From Scatomonas sp963930955 (GTDB lineage Bacteria > Bacillota > Clostridia > Lachnospirales > Lachnospiraceae), in NCBI GenBank assembly GCA_963930955.1, contig OZ006967.1, forward strand, positions 434,001 to 498,000: 64,000 nt of DNA, in the 5' to 3' direction. Each line of letters begins with the position of its first letter. Within the stretch, counting starts at the first letter, position 1. Of the stretch, positions 54,185-63,095 are shown piece by piece. Below the pieces are notes generated by a model. That model ran no database searches. It saw only the letters and a list, made by a program, of their open reading frames with translations, and was not told the origin of the DNA. Both the position numbers and the translations under genes were made by a program.

Positions 54185-55154
54185 GCTCCGATTCCTTCCT
54201 GGTCTGATGCTTTTTCTCTTTTTTCTCTTTGCGGCCGCCGGATTCTCCGGCCTGCTCCTTCTCCAGAAGTTCCAGTTCCTTCCGCTCCTCCTGGGTCAGG
54301 TCTTTTTCCTTTTCCTTATCTTTGTCCCGGCCCTTTTTATGGCGCTGCTTCAGCTTCAGTTCATCCGCGTGGTATTCCCGCAGTTCTTTTTCATCGTCCA
54401 CATCCACCATGACCTTCACCAGCTGCCGCAGGATATTCACGCTCTGCACTTCCCCCCGGACTCCTTCCGGCGTCATGACAATGTCTCCGTTGCCCGGAAG
54501 TCTTTTATTCAGATACTCGTAGGTTTCCTGCTCATTTTTCAGACAGCACATCAATCTTCCGCAGGTGCCGGAGATCTTGGCAGGATTCAGGGACAGATTC
54601 TGTTCCTTGGCCATCTTAATGGATACCGGCGCAAAGTCTGAAAGGTAGCTGCTGCAGCACAGAGGCCGGCCGCAGATACCGATGCCTCCCAGGATCTTGG
54701 TCTCGTCCCGGACGCCGATCTGGCGCAGTTCGATCCGTGTCTTAAAGACCGAGGCCAGATCCTTCACCAGTTCCCGGAAATCCACTCTTCCGTCCGCTGT
54801 AAAGTAAAACAGCACCTTGTTGTTATCAAAGGTATATTCCGCGTCGATCAGCTTCATTTCCAGGTTGTGGGCCGCGATCTTCTTCTGGCAGATCTGAAAG
54901 GCTTCTTTTTCTTTTCTGCGGTTGCTCTCCTCTCTGGCGTCATCCTTTGGCGTCGCCAGCCGGATCACCTCCTTCAGAGGCTGAACGATCCTGGACTCCT
55001 CCACTTCCCGGGGGCCCAGCACCACATGCCCGTACTCCACCCCTCTGGCGGTCTCCACGATCACATGGTCTCCGGCCTTTATATTCAAAGATTTCGGTCC
55101 GAAATAATAAACCTTTCCCATGTTCCGAAATCTGACTCCGATAATTTTGGTCAT
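54144..55154 (-). CDS. yaaT: PSP1 domain protein YaaT
   Basis: A 336-residue protein with a PSP1 C-terminal domain: VRFRNMGKVYYFGP, ETARGVEYGHVV, YTFDNNKVLFYFTADGRVDFRELVKDLA, then four-plus conserved cysteines in GGIGICGRPLCCSSYL and GTCGRLMCCLKNEQE. The family takes part in RNA turnover (Y-complex) and phosphorelay control in Bacillus. The last 70 residues are a Lys/Glu-rich tail. It lies one base after holB. Confidence 0.92.
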   Translation of the reverse strand: MTKIIGVRFRNMGKVYYFGPKSLNIKAGDHVIVETARGVEYGHVVLGPREVEESRIVQPLKEVIRLATPKDDAREESNRRKEKEAFQICQKKIAAHNLEMKLIDAEYTFDNNKVLFYFTADGRVDFRELVKDLASVFKTRIELRQIGVRDETKILGGIGICGRPLCCSSYLSDFAPVSIKMAKEQNLSLNPAKISGTCGRLMCCLKNEQETYEYLNKRLPGNGDIVMTPEGVRGEVQSVNILRQLVKVMVDVDDEKELREYHADELKLKQRHKKGRDKDKEKEKDLTQEERKELELLEKEQAGESGGRKEKKEKKHQTRKESEHGGHKASGGRASG

Positions 55155-55155
55155 T

Positions 55156-56163
55156 CTAATTCTCCTTAATCGTCAGGAACAGCAGCTCCATGACCAGGTC
55201 AAAATTTACGTTGGCCCGCAGCCGGCTCTCCGCTGTATGTATGGCCTGGATGATCTTCTCCAGCCCCTCGTAGGAGCTGGTGATGGCCCGTTCCTTAATA
55301 TAATTGATCTCTTCCCGGAAGACAAGATTGTCCACTTCCTTGGCCGCCTTAAACAGCAGGACATCCCGGAACCACATCAAAAACAGTTCCAGGTAATCAT
55401 AGATATTTTCCTTCTCTCCCGACATCTCCCGGATCGCGTCCACCAATTCGTAAACCGCCATATCCTTGGCGTGCTTCAGCAGCTGCAGAGCATTGGCTGT
55501 CAGCTCCGCGAATTCCGAGGAATCGGCCCTCTGGCGGGCCCGTCCGATATTTCCCTGGGCAAAAGCCGCCTGGATCTCCGCCTGGTAATCCGGAATATGC
55601 ATGCGCTCCATGAGATATTCCTTCACCAGCTTGTCCCCCACCGGCTTCAGGCTCAGAAGCACACAGCGGGAGGTAATGGTGGGCAGCAGCGCGTCCGGAT
55701 TGTCCGCCAGCAGCAGGATCACCGCGTAGGCCGGCGGCTCTTCAATGGTCTTCAGCAGAGCATTCTGGGCCTGCAGGGTCAATTTGTCCGCGTCATTGAT
55801 AATATAGATCTTATAGGGACTCTCGTAAGGCCGGATCCCCACATCGTTGATCACCTGGGCACGGATTTCGTCAATTCCGATAGAGCCCGGCTTTTCATGG
55901 GTTACACTGATGATGTCCGGATGATTCTTGCTCAGGGCCTTCCGGCAGGAAACGCATTTCATACAGGGTTCAATCCCCTGTTCCTGACACTGGAGCGTCA
56001 TGGCGAACATGGATGCCAGAAGTTTCTTTCCGGCTCCGTGCTCTCCCCCGAAAATATATGCATGGGAAACCTTTCCCAGACGAATCGCATTCTGAAGATG
56101 TGAAATGATTTCCTCGTGGCCTACCACGCTGTCAAATCCTTCCATTCCTTTCACTTCTTCCAT
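55156..56163 (-). CDS. holB: DNA polymerase III delta' subunit
   Basis: A 335-residue clamp-loader subunit: GHEEIISHLQNAIRLGKVSHAYIFGGEHGAGKKLLA (P-loop), zinc-binding cysteines in CMKCVSCRKAL, IYIINDADKLTLQAQNALLKTIEEPP, and the SRC motif in ITSRC. GGAGGTGAT lies about 10 bp before the ATG at 56163, so the longer frame to 56211 is rejected. It is followed closely by yaaT. Confidence 0.93.
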   Translation of the reverse strand: MEEVKGMEGFDSVVGHEEIISHLQNAIRLGKVSHAYIFGGEHGAGKKLLASMFAMTLQCQEQGIEPCMKCVSCRKALSKNHPDIISVTHEKPGSIGIDEIRAQVINDVGIRPYESPYKIYIINDADKLTLQAQNALLKTIEEPPAYAVILLLADNPDALLPTITSRCVLLSLKPVGDKLVKEYLMERMHIPDYQAEIQAAFAQGNIGRARQRADSSEFAELTANALQLLKHAKDMAVYELVDAIREMSGEKENIYDYLELFLMWFRDVLLFKAAKEVDNLVFREEINYIKERAITSSYEGLEKIIQAIHTAESRLRANVNFDLVMELLFLTIKEN

Positions 56164-56247
56164 AGGAATCACCTCCCTTATTTTAGCTGTAAGCGCCTTC
56201 TCCCGGCGCATATTCAGTATAGCATAGTTTTATTTTAAGATACAATC

Positions 56248-56838
56248 TTATTTTTCCCGGCAGATGCAGCTGCGGATCTCCCGGAGACACTCCTCAAAAA
56301 CCCCGTTGTTCTGAAACCGGCGGCGGATGCCTGCGGCCTGCAGCCGCTCCTCGGAAAAGTCCCGGCAGTCCGCCAGAAATCTCCGGCACATTTCCGCGTA
56401 ATCCGGCGTCTGCTGCTTTTCCTCCCGCTGGAGCGCTCTCCGCAGCCGGATCCCGTCCTGGGTTTCCACATAGACAGGACAGATCCTCTCTTCCCCGAAA
56501 TACTCTTTCATTTTTCCATAGGAATCCAGGGTTCCGATCCCCAGATAATCCTGGTTTTCCAGATCGATCTGCCCTTCATCCGCTGTAAAATAATGCCAGG
56601 GGCCTGCCATGGTCTGATAGACTCTCTCCTCGATGAGTTTGCCTGCCAGCCGCAGGCTCTCCAGTTTTTTTTCATCCACAAAAAAATATTCCCGTCCGTT
56701 CCGCTCACCGCTGCGAATGGGCCGCGTGGTATATAAAATCAGAGGTTGCAGATCCAGGGAAGGATCCTGGAGCAGGGCCTCGTAAAAATGATCTTTGCCT
56801 GATGCGCTTTTCCCCATTATGTAAAAAATTTTGCTCAT
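56248..56838 (-). CDS. Guanylate kinase-like protein
   Basis: A 196-residue P-loop kinase: FYIMGKSASGKDHFYEALL, then LYTTRPIRSGERNGREYFFVDE matching the GMP-binding region. It is diverged from housekeeping Gmk in the rest and lacks the usual GPSGxGK form, so it may act on GMP or serve another purpose. It is placed where many clostridia have this gene, between spoVT and holB. Confidence 0.8.
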   Translation of the reverse strand: MSKIFYIMGKSASGKDHFYEALLQDPSLDLQPLILYTTRPIRSGERNGREYFFVDEKKLESLRLAGKLIEERVYQTMAGPWHYFTADEGQIDLENQDYLGIGTLDSYGKMKEYFGEERICPVYVETQDGIRLRRALQREEKQQTPDYAEMCRRFLADCRDFSEERLQAAGIRRRFQNNGVFEECLREIRSCICREK

Positions 56839-56935
56839 TTTATGTACCGCCCCTTAACTTTTTGCCCATGTGCGTTTACCCATTAAAATAATATTTTTAC
56901 ACAAGGTAAAATAAAAGTCAAGAGGCCCCAGGGAC

Positions 56936-57484
56936 TCACTGCTCCATCTGTTTTCCCAGGAACAGGGAAGCCGCCATGGCTAGCTTCTGCTCCGTTTCCC
57001 CCATGCGCTCCCCGCTGTTTTTTTCCAGCAGAACTACGGCTCCGATGGCGTCTCCGGCACAGAGGATGGGCACCGCCACCTGAAACGATGTGTTTTCTTT
57101 ATCCTCCGCTCTTACCGGAATAAAATTCCTGTCATTTTTTCCGGCACAGATGCTTTCCCGGTCGGCGATCATCTGTTCCAATTCCCGGCTGATGGCCTTG
57201 TTCTGGTACTCCCGCTGTTCCGGACCGCTGGCGGCAATAATCTGATCATGATCCGCAATGCAGACCAGATGGCCGCTGACCTGGGCCAGGGACTGGGCGT
57301 ATTCTCTGGCGAAATTTCCCAGCTCTCCGATGGGGGAATACTTTTTCAGGATAATCTCCCCTTCTCTTCCGGTAAATATTTCCATAGGCTCCCCTTCCCG
57401 GATCCGCAGGGTGCGCCGGATCTCTTTGGGGATCACCACCCGGCCCAGATCGTCTATTCTTCTCACAATTCCTGTTGCTTTCAT
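56936..57484 (-). CDS. spoVT: Stage V sporulation protein T
   Basis: A 182-residue regulator with an N-terminal AbrB swapped-hairpin DNA-binding domain (MKATGIVRRIDDLGRVVIPKEIRRTL) and a C-terminal GAF-type domain (SICAGKNDRNFIPV to AAVVLLEK). SpoVT controls forespore genes in spore-formers. GGAGG lies 7-8 bp before the ATG. Its promoter region borders the 277-bp repeat copy 2 and a remnant of it. Confidence 0.96.
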   Translation of the reverse strand: MKATGIVRRIDDLGRVVIPKEIRRTLRIREGEPMEIFTGREGEIILKKYSPIGELGNFAREYAQSLAQVSGHLVCIADHDQIIAASGPEQREYQNKAISRELEQMIADRESICAGKNDRNFIPVRAEDKENTSFQVAVPILCAGDAIGAVVLLEKNSGERMGETEQKLAMAASLFLGKQMEQ

Positions 57485-57542
57485 GGTAAATTCCTCCGTC
57501 CCGCAGTATTTAGGTTTCTTTTCCTGTGTATCTGCCGCATCC

Positions 57543-57582
57543 GTGTATAATAGGCAGCAAGCTCCCCTTGTACACCGATGCT
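57543..57582 (-). repeat. Remnant of a 277-bp element end
   Basis: CCCCTTGTACACCGATGCT (57564-57582) is a variant of the right end of the element, immediately followed by the left end of copy 2. Together they make a palindrome around CTAG. Upstream bases lack the rest of an element. Confidence 0.6.
57547..57574 (-). promoter_or_regulatory. Possible spoVT promoter built on the repeat remnant
   Basis: Minus strand: -10 TATTAT (57547-57552), 16-bp spacer, -35-like TGTACA (57569-57574) inside the repeat end. Confidence 0.4.
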
Positions 57583-57859
57583 AGCGTTGGTGTACAAGGG
57601 GAAACACGCTCCAAACCGCGTAATTTCGGTGATTTTCTGTGTTATCCTCAATCGGCGTACGTCCAGTACGCCTCTATCGTCTGCCTTGAAAATCACCGAA
57701 ATTCCTGCGGTTGGAGTTTATGAGTCGTGAAGGTGCTGATTTGAGCTCCTTCAAGGCACTTGATCGACGCGTACAGAGACGTACGCGGAGGGAAAGTAAC
57801 GCGGAAGGAGCTCAAATCAGCCCTTCAACGACCGTATTGTCCCCTTGTACACCAACGCT
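57583..57859 (-). repeat. 277-bp non-coding palindromic element, copy 2 (inverted)
   Basis: Same 277-bp length and inner order as copy 1 at 41980-42256 but reversed. Its ends are AGCGTTGGTGTACAAGGGG and the exact complement. Compared with copy 1 three positions changed in the left end, and each is matched by a compensating change in the right end. The two inner arms are kept (GCTGATTTGAGC/GCTCAAATCAGC and AATTTCGGTGATTTTC with its complement). No coding content. Confidence 0.85.
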
Positions 57860-57898
57860 AAGGGTAGTATTTGTCAAATGAAGAAATTTATGCTTTTC

Positions 57899-57927
57899 TT
57901 GAAATCGGCCGCAGCTTCCCTTATAGT
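57899..57927 (+). promoter_or_regulatory. Promoter of the GTPase/radical SAM operon
   Basis: -35 TTGAAA (57899-57904), 17-bp spacer, -10 TATAGT (57922-57927). Transcription should start just before the structured leader. Confidence 0.65.
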
Positions 57928-57935
57928 AAAAATAA

Positions 57936-58012
57936 GATGCCGGGGAACGCGGAAGCCCGCGGCAGGAAACAATCCCCGGGCATCACACCCGGGGGTTTTT
58001 ACCCCCGGCATC
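57936..58012 (+). ncRNA. Three-way-junction leader RNA (candidate riboswitch)
   Basis: GATGCCGGGG (57936-57945) is perfectly complementary to CCCCGGCATC (58003-58012) and closes a 77-nt domain. Inside are a small GC hairpin (GCGG-AAG-CCCGC, about 57949-57961) and a stem CCCCGGG (57974-57980) / CCCGGGG (57988-57994). Alternative pairings exist, for example GATGCC with GGCATC at 57979-57984 and CCCGGGGG with CCCCCGG, so a switch is possible. It ends about 15 bp before the ribosome-binding site. I cannot assign it to a known class. Confidence 0.5.
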
Positions 58013-58037
58013 AGGATAAAAGAAAGCAGGTGAATCC

Positions 58038-59099
58038 ATGAAAAAATTTGCTGTATTCAGCGGCTTCCTGGGGTCCGGCAAGACCACCTCTATGATCGCC
58101 CTGACCAGATACTACACAGAGCGCCACGGAAAAGCGGCCATGATCTCCAATGATCTGGGCCACAAAGTCACCCTGGCGGATCACCGGCTGGCCAAGCTGC
58201 AGGGCTGCAACGCCTGGGAGATGACCGAAACCTGTATCTGCTATCAGAATGAAAATCTGGCGGACCGGCTGCGGGCATGTTACCAGGAGGGCTGCCAGCT
58301 GGTACTCTCCGACATTCCCGGCTTCGGCGTGGGAGCTCTGGAGCATGTGTACCACGGCCTGGCAGAAAAATTTCCCGGACAGTTTGCCCTGGGGCCTTTT
58401 ACGGTGCTGGCGGAGCCCCGGACGGTGGAGCTGCTGCAAAAAGGCCAGGGGGGAGACATGGAATATCTGCTGAACGCCCAGCTGGTGGAGGCGGATCTTA
58501 TTGTCCTTAACAAATGCGATCTGAGCAGCCCGGAGCAGGCAGCCGCAGACAAAGCCTGGCTGGAACAGCGCTACCCTAAGGCCCGGGTCATCCCCATCAG
58601 CGCCCGGAGGGGAGATGGGCTGGAGGCTCTGTCTCAGGCCCTGAAGCAGGGAACGGCCTCTATGCGCCGTCCGGATATCGGCTACGGAGGAGAAGCCTTC
58701 CAGGCCGCCATGGGAAAGATCAGCGAATACTATATCCAGTACCACGCGGCGGTCTGCTGCAATACCTTTGATGGAAATGCGTATCTGATGGATATGGCAG
58801 AAAAGGTTCAGTCCCGGATCCGGACCGCCGGTTTTGAGATTCCTCACCTGAAGCTGCTGGCCTGGGAGCCGGAGGGGGATTTCGGCAAAGCGGATCTGCT
58901 GGGAACCGGCCGTCCCGCAGAAATCAGCCGCCGGTTTGTCTATCCCTGCACGGCAGTGGCTGTGATCCTGAATGCCAGCGCCCTCTGCCCTCCGGGTGTG
59001 CTGGATCCGCTCATCACCGAAACGGTCCGGGAGATCTCCGGCAAATATAATCTGGAACTGACTCTATTCAAAAAAGAATGCTTTGGCATGGGGGAATAA
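58038..59099 (+). CDS. CobW-like (G3E) GTP-binding protein
   Basis: A 353-residue P-loop GTPase of the CobW/HypB/UreG type: Walker A GFLGSGKT (9-16), LSDIPGFG as Walker B region, NKCD (158-161). In CobW a CxCC metal motif follows the GTPase start; here the place reads Cys66-Ile-Cys68-Tyr69, so one cysteine is lost. A C-terminal half of about 150 residues has no clear domain. It probably delivers a metal or inserts a cofactor. AGGTGA lies before the ATG. The radical SAM gene starts six bases after its stop. Confidence 0.82.
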   Translation: MKKFAVFSGFLGSGKTTSMIALTRYYTERHGKAAMISNDLGHKVTLADHRLAKLQGCNAWEMTETCICYQNENLADRLRACYQEGCQLVLSDIPGFGVGALEHVYHGLAEKFPGQFALGPFTVLAEPRTVELLQKGQGGDMEYLLNAQLVEADLIVLNKCDLSSPEQAAADKAWLEQRYPKARVIPISARRGDGLEALSQALKQGTASMRRPDIGYGGEAFQAAMGKISEYYIQYHAAVCCNTFDGNAYLMDMAEKVQSRIRTAGFEIPHLKLLAWEPEGDFGKADLLGTGRPAEISRRFVYPCTAVAVILNASALCPPGVLDPLITETVREISGKYNLELTLFKKECFGMGE

Positions 59100-59104
59100 C
59101 AGAT

Positions 59105-60382
59105 ATGGAAATTCGCAAGACCCGTTCCGTATGCCCGGTCTGCCTGCGGAATCTGCCTGCGGCTCTCTGCCGCCGGGAGGACGGACGGATTTTTCTGGAA
59201 AAGACCTGCCCGGAACACGGTTCTTTTCAGACCCTGGTCTGGCAGGGAAAAGTAGATTTTGATCAGTGGCTTCTGGGAACAGAGTCTCCGGCCCCGGAGC
59301 AGGGACAGTACTGTCCTCAAAACTGCGGCATCTGCCCGGAGCATGAAAGCGGCACCTGCTGCGCCCTGCTGGAGGTAACAGACCGCTGCAATCTCCGCTG
59401 CCGCTACTGCTTTGCAGAAGGGGGAAGAGATACCAGTGATTCCTCTCTGGAAGATCTGAAAGCTGCCATCCGGGAAATCGTTGCCCAGTGCGGCCAGCCC
59501 CTGCTCCAGCTCTCCGGGGGAGAACCTACCCTCCGGGAGGATCTGCCGGAACTGGTGCGCTATGCCAAGGAGGCCGGCTGCAGCTACGTACAGCTCAACA
59601 CCAACGGCATCCGGCTGGCAGAAGATCCCTCCTACGCCAGGGCCCTGGCTGACGCCGGCCTGGATATTGTCTTTCTTCAATTCGACGGCACCCGGGATGA
59701 GATCTATGAGGCCCTCCGGGGACAGCCCCTGCTTCAGACAAAGCTGGAAGCCATCCGGATCTGTTCAGAACTGCGGGTGGGGGTAACCCTGGTACCCACC
59801 GTGGTGAAGGGCATCAACGATCAGGATCTGGGGAATCTTATCTCCCTGGCCGCCTCCCTGGTGCCCGGAGTCCGGGGCCTCCACTTCCAGCCGGTATCCT
59901 ATTTCGGCCGCTACCCGGAAAGACCTGTGGATGAGGACCGCTATACCCTGGATCAGCTCATGGCAGACATCAGCAGCCAGGCAGAAATCCCCATGGAAAG
60001 CTTTATGCCCTCCCGCTGCGATCATCCTCTCTGCGGCTTTCACGCCAATTTTCTGGTAAACCCGGCCGGGGGGCTGAAGCCTCTGACCTCCATCGCCTAT
60101 TCCTCCCGGAGCCGGAGCACCGCCAGGGACAACCGGGAATACACCGCCGGACACTGGCGCCGGGCTGCGGAGGAGGAATCTCCCAAAGCGGATTTTTCCC
60201 AGGAAATGGATTTTGATACCTTTCTCTGGCATATGCGCCACAGAAGCCTCAGTCTTTCCTCCATGGCTTTTCAGGATGCCTGGAACCTGAATATAGAAAG
60301 ACTCCGCCGGTGCAGTCTCCATGTATACGACCAGGGGAAAATCAAGCCCTTCTGCGCCAAATATCTTTCACCTGTAAAATAA
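59105..60382 (+). CDS. Radical SAM protein next to the GTPase (TrsS-like)
   Basis: A 425-residue radical SAM enzyme. It begins with a zinc-type CPVCLRNL and CPEHGSF segment, then CPQNCGICPEHESGTC. The iron-sulfur motif CxxxCxxC is Cys95, Cys99, Cys102 (CNLRCRYC), followed by LSGGEPTLREDLPELV and LNTNGIRL. The C-terminal part has CDHPLCGFHANF and ends FCAKYLSPVK. It resembles a group known from clusters with selenoprotein genes (TrsS), but I hold that loosely. Start ATG at 59105 with GGGGG ten bases upstream. Substrate unknown. Confidence 0.82.
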   Translation: MEIRKTRSVCPVCLRNLPAALCRREDGRIFLEKTCPEHGSFQTLVWQGKVDFDQWLLGTESPAPEQGQYCPQNCGICPEHESGTCCALLEVTDRCNLRCRYCFAEGGRDTSDSSLEDLKAAIREIVAQCGQPLLQLSGGEPTLREDLPELVRYAKEAGCSYVQLNTNGIRLAEDPSYARALADAGLDIVFLQFDGTRDEIYEALRGQPLLQTKLEAIRICSELRVGVTLVPTVVKGINDQDLGNLISLAASLVPGVRGLHFQPVSYFGRYPERPVDEDRYTLDQLMADISSQAEIPMESFMPSRCDHPLCGFHANFLVNPAGGLKPLTSIAYSSRSRSTARDNREYTAGHWRRAAEEESPKADFSQEMDFDTFLWHMRHRSLSLSSMAFQDAWNLNIERLRRCSLHVYDQGKIKPFCAKYLSPVK

Positions 60383-60387
60383 GTCAG

Positions 60388-60438
60388 AAAAATACGGCCG
60401 CTCACCCTTTCCGCCCGGGGAACCGCCGTATTTTTTTT
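60388..60438. terminator. Terminator after the radical SAM gene
   Basis: AAATACGGC pairs with GCCGTATTT, with a GC-rich region between and TTTTTT after it. It can also serve the converging ribokinase gene. Confidence 0.8.
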
Positions 60439-60454
60439 CCATAATATTTCCGTT

Positions 60455-61342
60455 TTATTCTGCCGAAAACCGGCTTACTTCCTCCGCCCGGGGAATGGAA
60501 GAGGATGCCCCGGGTCTGGATACCGCCATCGCCGATGCCCGGGCCGCTGTATCCAGGGCTTCCGGAATTTCTTTTCCCTTCAGCAGGGAGGCCAGGAAAT
60601 AACCGGTAAAAGTATCTCCCGCTCCTGTGGTGTCAACGGCATGTACCGGATAGATTCCCTGATGGTATTCTGCCGACCCGTCCTTGTAAACCGAACCCCG
60701 GCTGCCAAGCGTCAGCACAAATTTCCCTTCCGGATATTTTTCCAGCAGCTTTTCCGGCATTGCCTCCTGAGAGCTTTCTCCCGTCATCTGCTCCGCTTCC
60801 ACCTCATTTACCAGAAAGTAAGTAATTTTCCTCATATCACAGGCTTCCAGCTTGCGATCAAAGGGAGAGGGGTTCAAAACAATTACCAGTCCCCGTTCCC
60901 AGGCCCTGTCTATGAGATAAGCCAGATCATTGATCTCATTCTGCAGCACCAGCATATCTCCGGCCTGAAAATGGCTCAGCACCTGATCCATGTGCTCCCT
61001 TGTCTGCTGCTGATTGCTCCCCCCGAAAAGAAGGATGCTGTTCTGCCCGTTTTTGTCCACCTGGATCACCGTATGGCCGTTCCGCCCCTTGGTCCTGCGG
61101 ATAAACCGGGTGTCTACCCCGTTTTCCCTGCAAAGTTCCAGAAGCATTTCGCCATCCTCCCCAAGGGTTCCCCCGTGAAAGACGGGAATCCCTGCCCTGG
61201 CCAGAGCTATGGACTGATTCAGACCCTTTCCCCCGGGAAAGGTTTCTGTCTTTTCTGAAGAAATGGTTTCTCCCTCCCGGACAATGTGGTCCACCGTATA
61301 TACATAGTCAATGTTCAGCGATCCAAAATTCAATACCTTCAT
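60455..61342 (-). CDS. rbsK: Ribokinase (PfkB family)
   Basis: A 295-residue sugar kinase: NFGSLNIDYVYTVDHIVREGETI, GGKGLNQSIALARAG (PfkB signature 1), LNPSPFDRKL and DTTGAGDTFTGYFLASL (signature 2 with the catalytic Asp). It phosphorylates ribose or a related sugar. It lies 14 bp before the lgt gene on the same strand, probably in the operon with the next genes. Confidence 0.88.
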   Translation of the reverse strand: MKVLNFGSLNIDYVYTVDHIVREGETISSEKTETFPGGKGLNQSIALARAGIPVFHGGTLGEDGEMLLELCRENGVDTRFIRRTKGRNGHTVIQVDKNGQNSILLFGGSNQQQTREHMDQVLSHFQAGDMLVLQNEINDLAYLIDRAWERGLVIVLNPSPFDRKLEACDMRKITYFLVNEVEAEQMTGESSQEAMPEKLLEKYPEGKFVLTLGSRGSVYKDGSAEYHQGIYPVHAVDTTGAGDTFTGYFLASLLKGKEIPEALDTAARASAMAVSRPGASSSIPRAEEVSRFSAE

Positions 61343-61356
61343 AGCTTCCCTCCCTG

Positions 61357-62160
61357 TCAGCTTTTCGCCGGCTCCGTGCCTTCTGCAGACGCTTTTTTCT
61401 CTTCCGGCCGGCTTTTCATCCGCAGGATCAGCAGGACGACTCCTGCCAGGAAGGTAAAAATGCTCATAAACTGGGAAGTGGACAGAGACCCCACAAAGCC
61501 CCGGTTAATGTCCCCTCTCCAGAACTCCAGAATAAACCTTCCGGCACTGTAAAGGATCAGATACCAGGCGGTAACCTCTCCTTCCCTTTTCTTCAGCTTC
61601 CTATCATAAAGGATCAGGAAGAAAAACAGCAGAAAATCCAGGGCGCTGGAAATCAGCTGGGTAGGTATCAGAGGAATGCCGTTTGGAGCGAAATCGGAAT
61701 CCGTAAAGGTAACGGCAAAAGCCCCCTGGGTTTCCGCGCCGTAACAGCAGCCCGCCAGGAAACAGCCGATACGGCCGAATCCCTGGGCCAGAGCCACACT
61801 GGCCATTCCCACGTCAAAAAAATTCCAGACAGGAAGCTTTCTAAAGCGGCAGTACAGCCAGCCTCCCAGGATTCCTCCCAGGATTCCCCCGATCACCACC
61901 CAGCCGTTGGCCAGGGAGGACCAGAAAACAGAAGGATCCGCAAGGATATCCGGGAGCACCGTGATCAGATACAGCAGCTTTGAACAAATATAGCCCAGAA
62001 CCACACAGCTGATCACCAGCCCGAAGATGCGGCTGCTGTCCAGGCCCTTCTTCTTTGCCCGGTACTCGGCGCTGAAATAGGCTGCCAAAATCCCGATGGC
62101 TGTCATCAGTCCATAACCATGCAGAGTCACCGGCCCGATAGTTAACAGATCATTATACAT
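61357..62160 (-). CDS. lgt: Prolipoprotein diacylglyceryl transferase
   Basis: A 267-residue enzyme with about seven membrane segments and the Lgt signature GRIGCFLAGCCYG and a HGYGLMTAIGILAAY start. It attaches diacylglycerol to the lipobox Cys of lipoproteins such as that encoded at 33327. It lies between the homocysteine methyltransferase-like gene and ribokinase, with 15-bp gaps. Confidence 0.95.
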   Translation of the reverse strand: MYNDLLTIGPVTLHGYGLMTAIGILAAYFSAEYRAKKKGLDSSRIFGLVISCVVLGYICSKLLYLITVLPDILADPSVFWSSLANGWVVIGGILGGILGGWLYCRFRKLPVWNFFDVGMASVALAQGFGRIGCFLAGCCYGAETQGAFAVTFTDSDFAPNGIPLIPTQLISSALDFLLFFFLILYDRKLKKREGEVTAWYLILYSAGRFILEFWRGDINRGFVGSLSTSQFMSIFTFLAGVVLLILRMKSRPEEKKASAEGTEPAKS

Positions 62161-62175
62161 ACTTTTTCCTGCTTT

Positions 62176-63060
62176 CTAATTTCTTACGGCAGGGATCTCC
62201 CTGCGCAGCAGCCGGATGTGCTCAGGAGTTGTGCCGCAGCAGCCGCCGATGATATCCGCCCCCGCTTCCGTGAGTTGTTTCATATATTTCACAAATTTCT
62301 CCGGCGTCATGGTATAAATGGAATTTCCCTGGCTGTCGGTTTCAGGGATCCCGGCGTTGGGCTTTACGATCAGGGGCACCTGAGAAACCCGCTTCATGGA
62401 CTCTACGACCGGGAGAAGCTGATCCGGCCCTACCGAGCAGTTGATCCCTACGGCCGATGCTCCCAGGGCCTGCAGTTCTTCCACCCCCTCCGCCGCGGTT
62501 CCGCCAAATAAAGCTCTTCCGTCCGCCTGCACGGTCAGGGTGCAGAAAACCGGAAGATCCGTCACCTCCAGGGCGGCCTTAAGGGCTATGGCGGTTTCCG
62601 GAACGCTGAGCATGGTTTCCGCCACCAGCAGATCCGCGCCTGCCTCTGCCAGAATAGAGGCCTGCTCCTTATATACCTCCAGAAGTTCTTCTTCCGTCAG
62701 ATCCCCCAGAGGCTCCAGAAGTTCCCCCGTGGTGGTCATATCTCCCGCGATCAGGGCCCGGCCCTCTGCCGCCCGGCGGCTGGCCTTTACCAGTTCCCGG
62801 TTCAGCCGCTCTACTTCCTGCTCTTTCCCATGCTTTTTCAGACTGATCCGGTTGGCCGCAAAGGTAGGCGCGTAAAGGATCTGGCTTCCTGCTTCCAGAT
62901 ACTGCTTCTGCAGTCCGGCCATCAGATCTTCATGGTCCAGGATCCATGCTTCTGTGCAGATATTTCTGGGCATACCCAGTTTCATCAGATTGGAACCCAC
63001 AGCGCCGTCCAGGAATAAAATCCTGCCTTCCGCCATGGTCCGGAATTCTTCTCTTTTCAT
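62176..63060 (-). CDS. Homocysteine S-methyltransferase family protein
   Basis: A 294-residue barrel enzyme with the start FLDGAVGSNLMKLG, VGINCSVGPDQ and the zinc-binding GGCCGTTPEHI at the end. It matches the N-terminal module of MetH and stand-alone MmuM-like enzymes that move a methyl group to homocysteine. GGAG precedes the ATG. It lies 35 bp after the foldase gene. Confidence 0.9.
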   Translation of the reverse strand: MKREEFRTMAEGRILFLDGAVGSNLMKLGMPRNICTEAWILDHEDLMAGLQKQYLEAGSQILYAPTFAANRISLKKHGKEQEVERLNRELVKASRRAAEGRALIAGDMTTTGELLEPLGDLTEEELLEVYKEQASILAEAGADLLVAETMLSVPETAIALKAALEVTDLPVFCTLTVQADGRALFGGTAAEGVEELQALGASAVGINCSVGPDQLLPVVESMKRVSQVPLIVKPNAGIPETDSQGNSIYTMTPEKFVKYMKQLTEAGADIIGGCCGTTPEHIRLLRREIPAVRN

Positions 63061-63095
63061 TCTGCTCCTTCCTGGGGAAAGTCCCGTCTCAGAAC

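Noticed and set aside
57936..58012. Cobalamin or molybdenum-cofactor riboswitch
   Set aside because: The conserved cobalamin box is absent and the domain is too short for either class, so only an unassigned structured leader is claimed.
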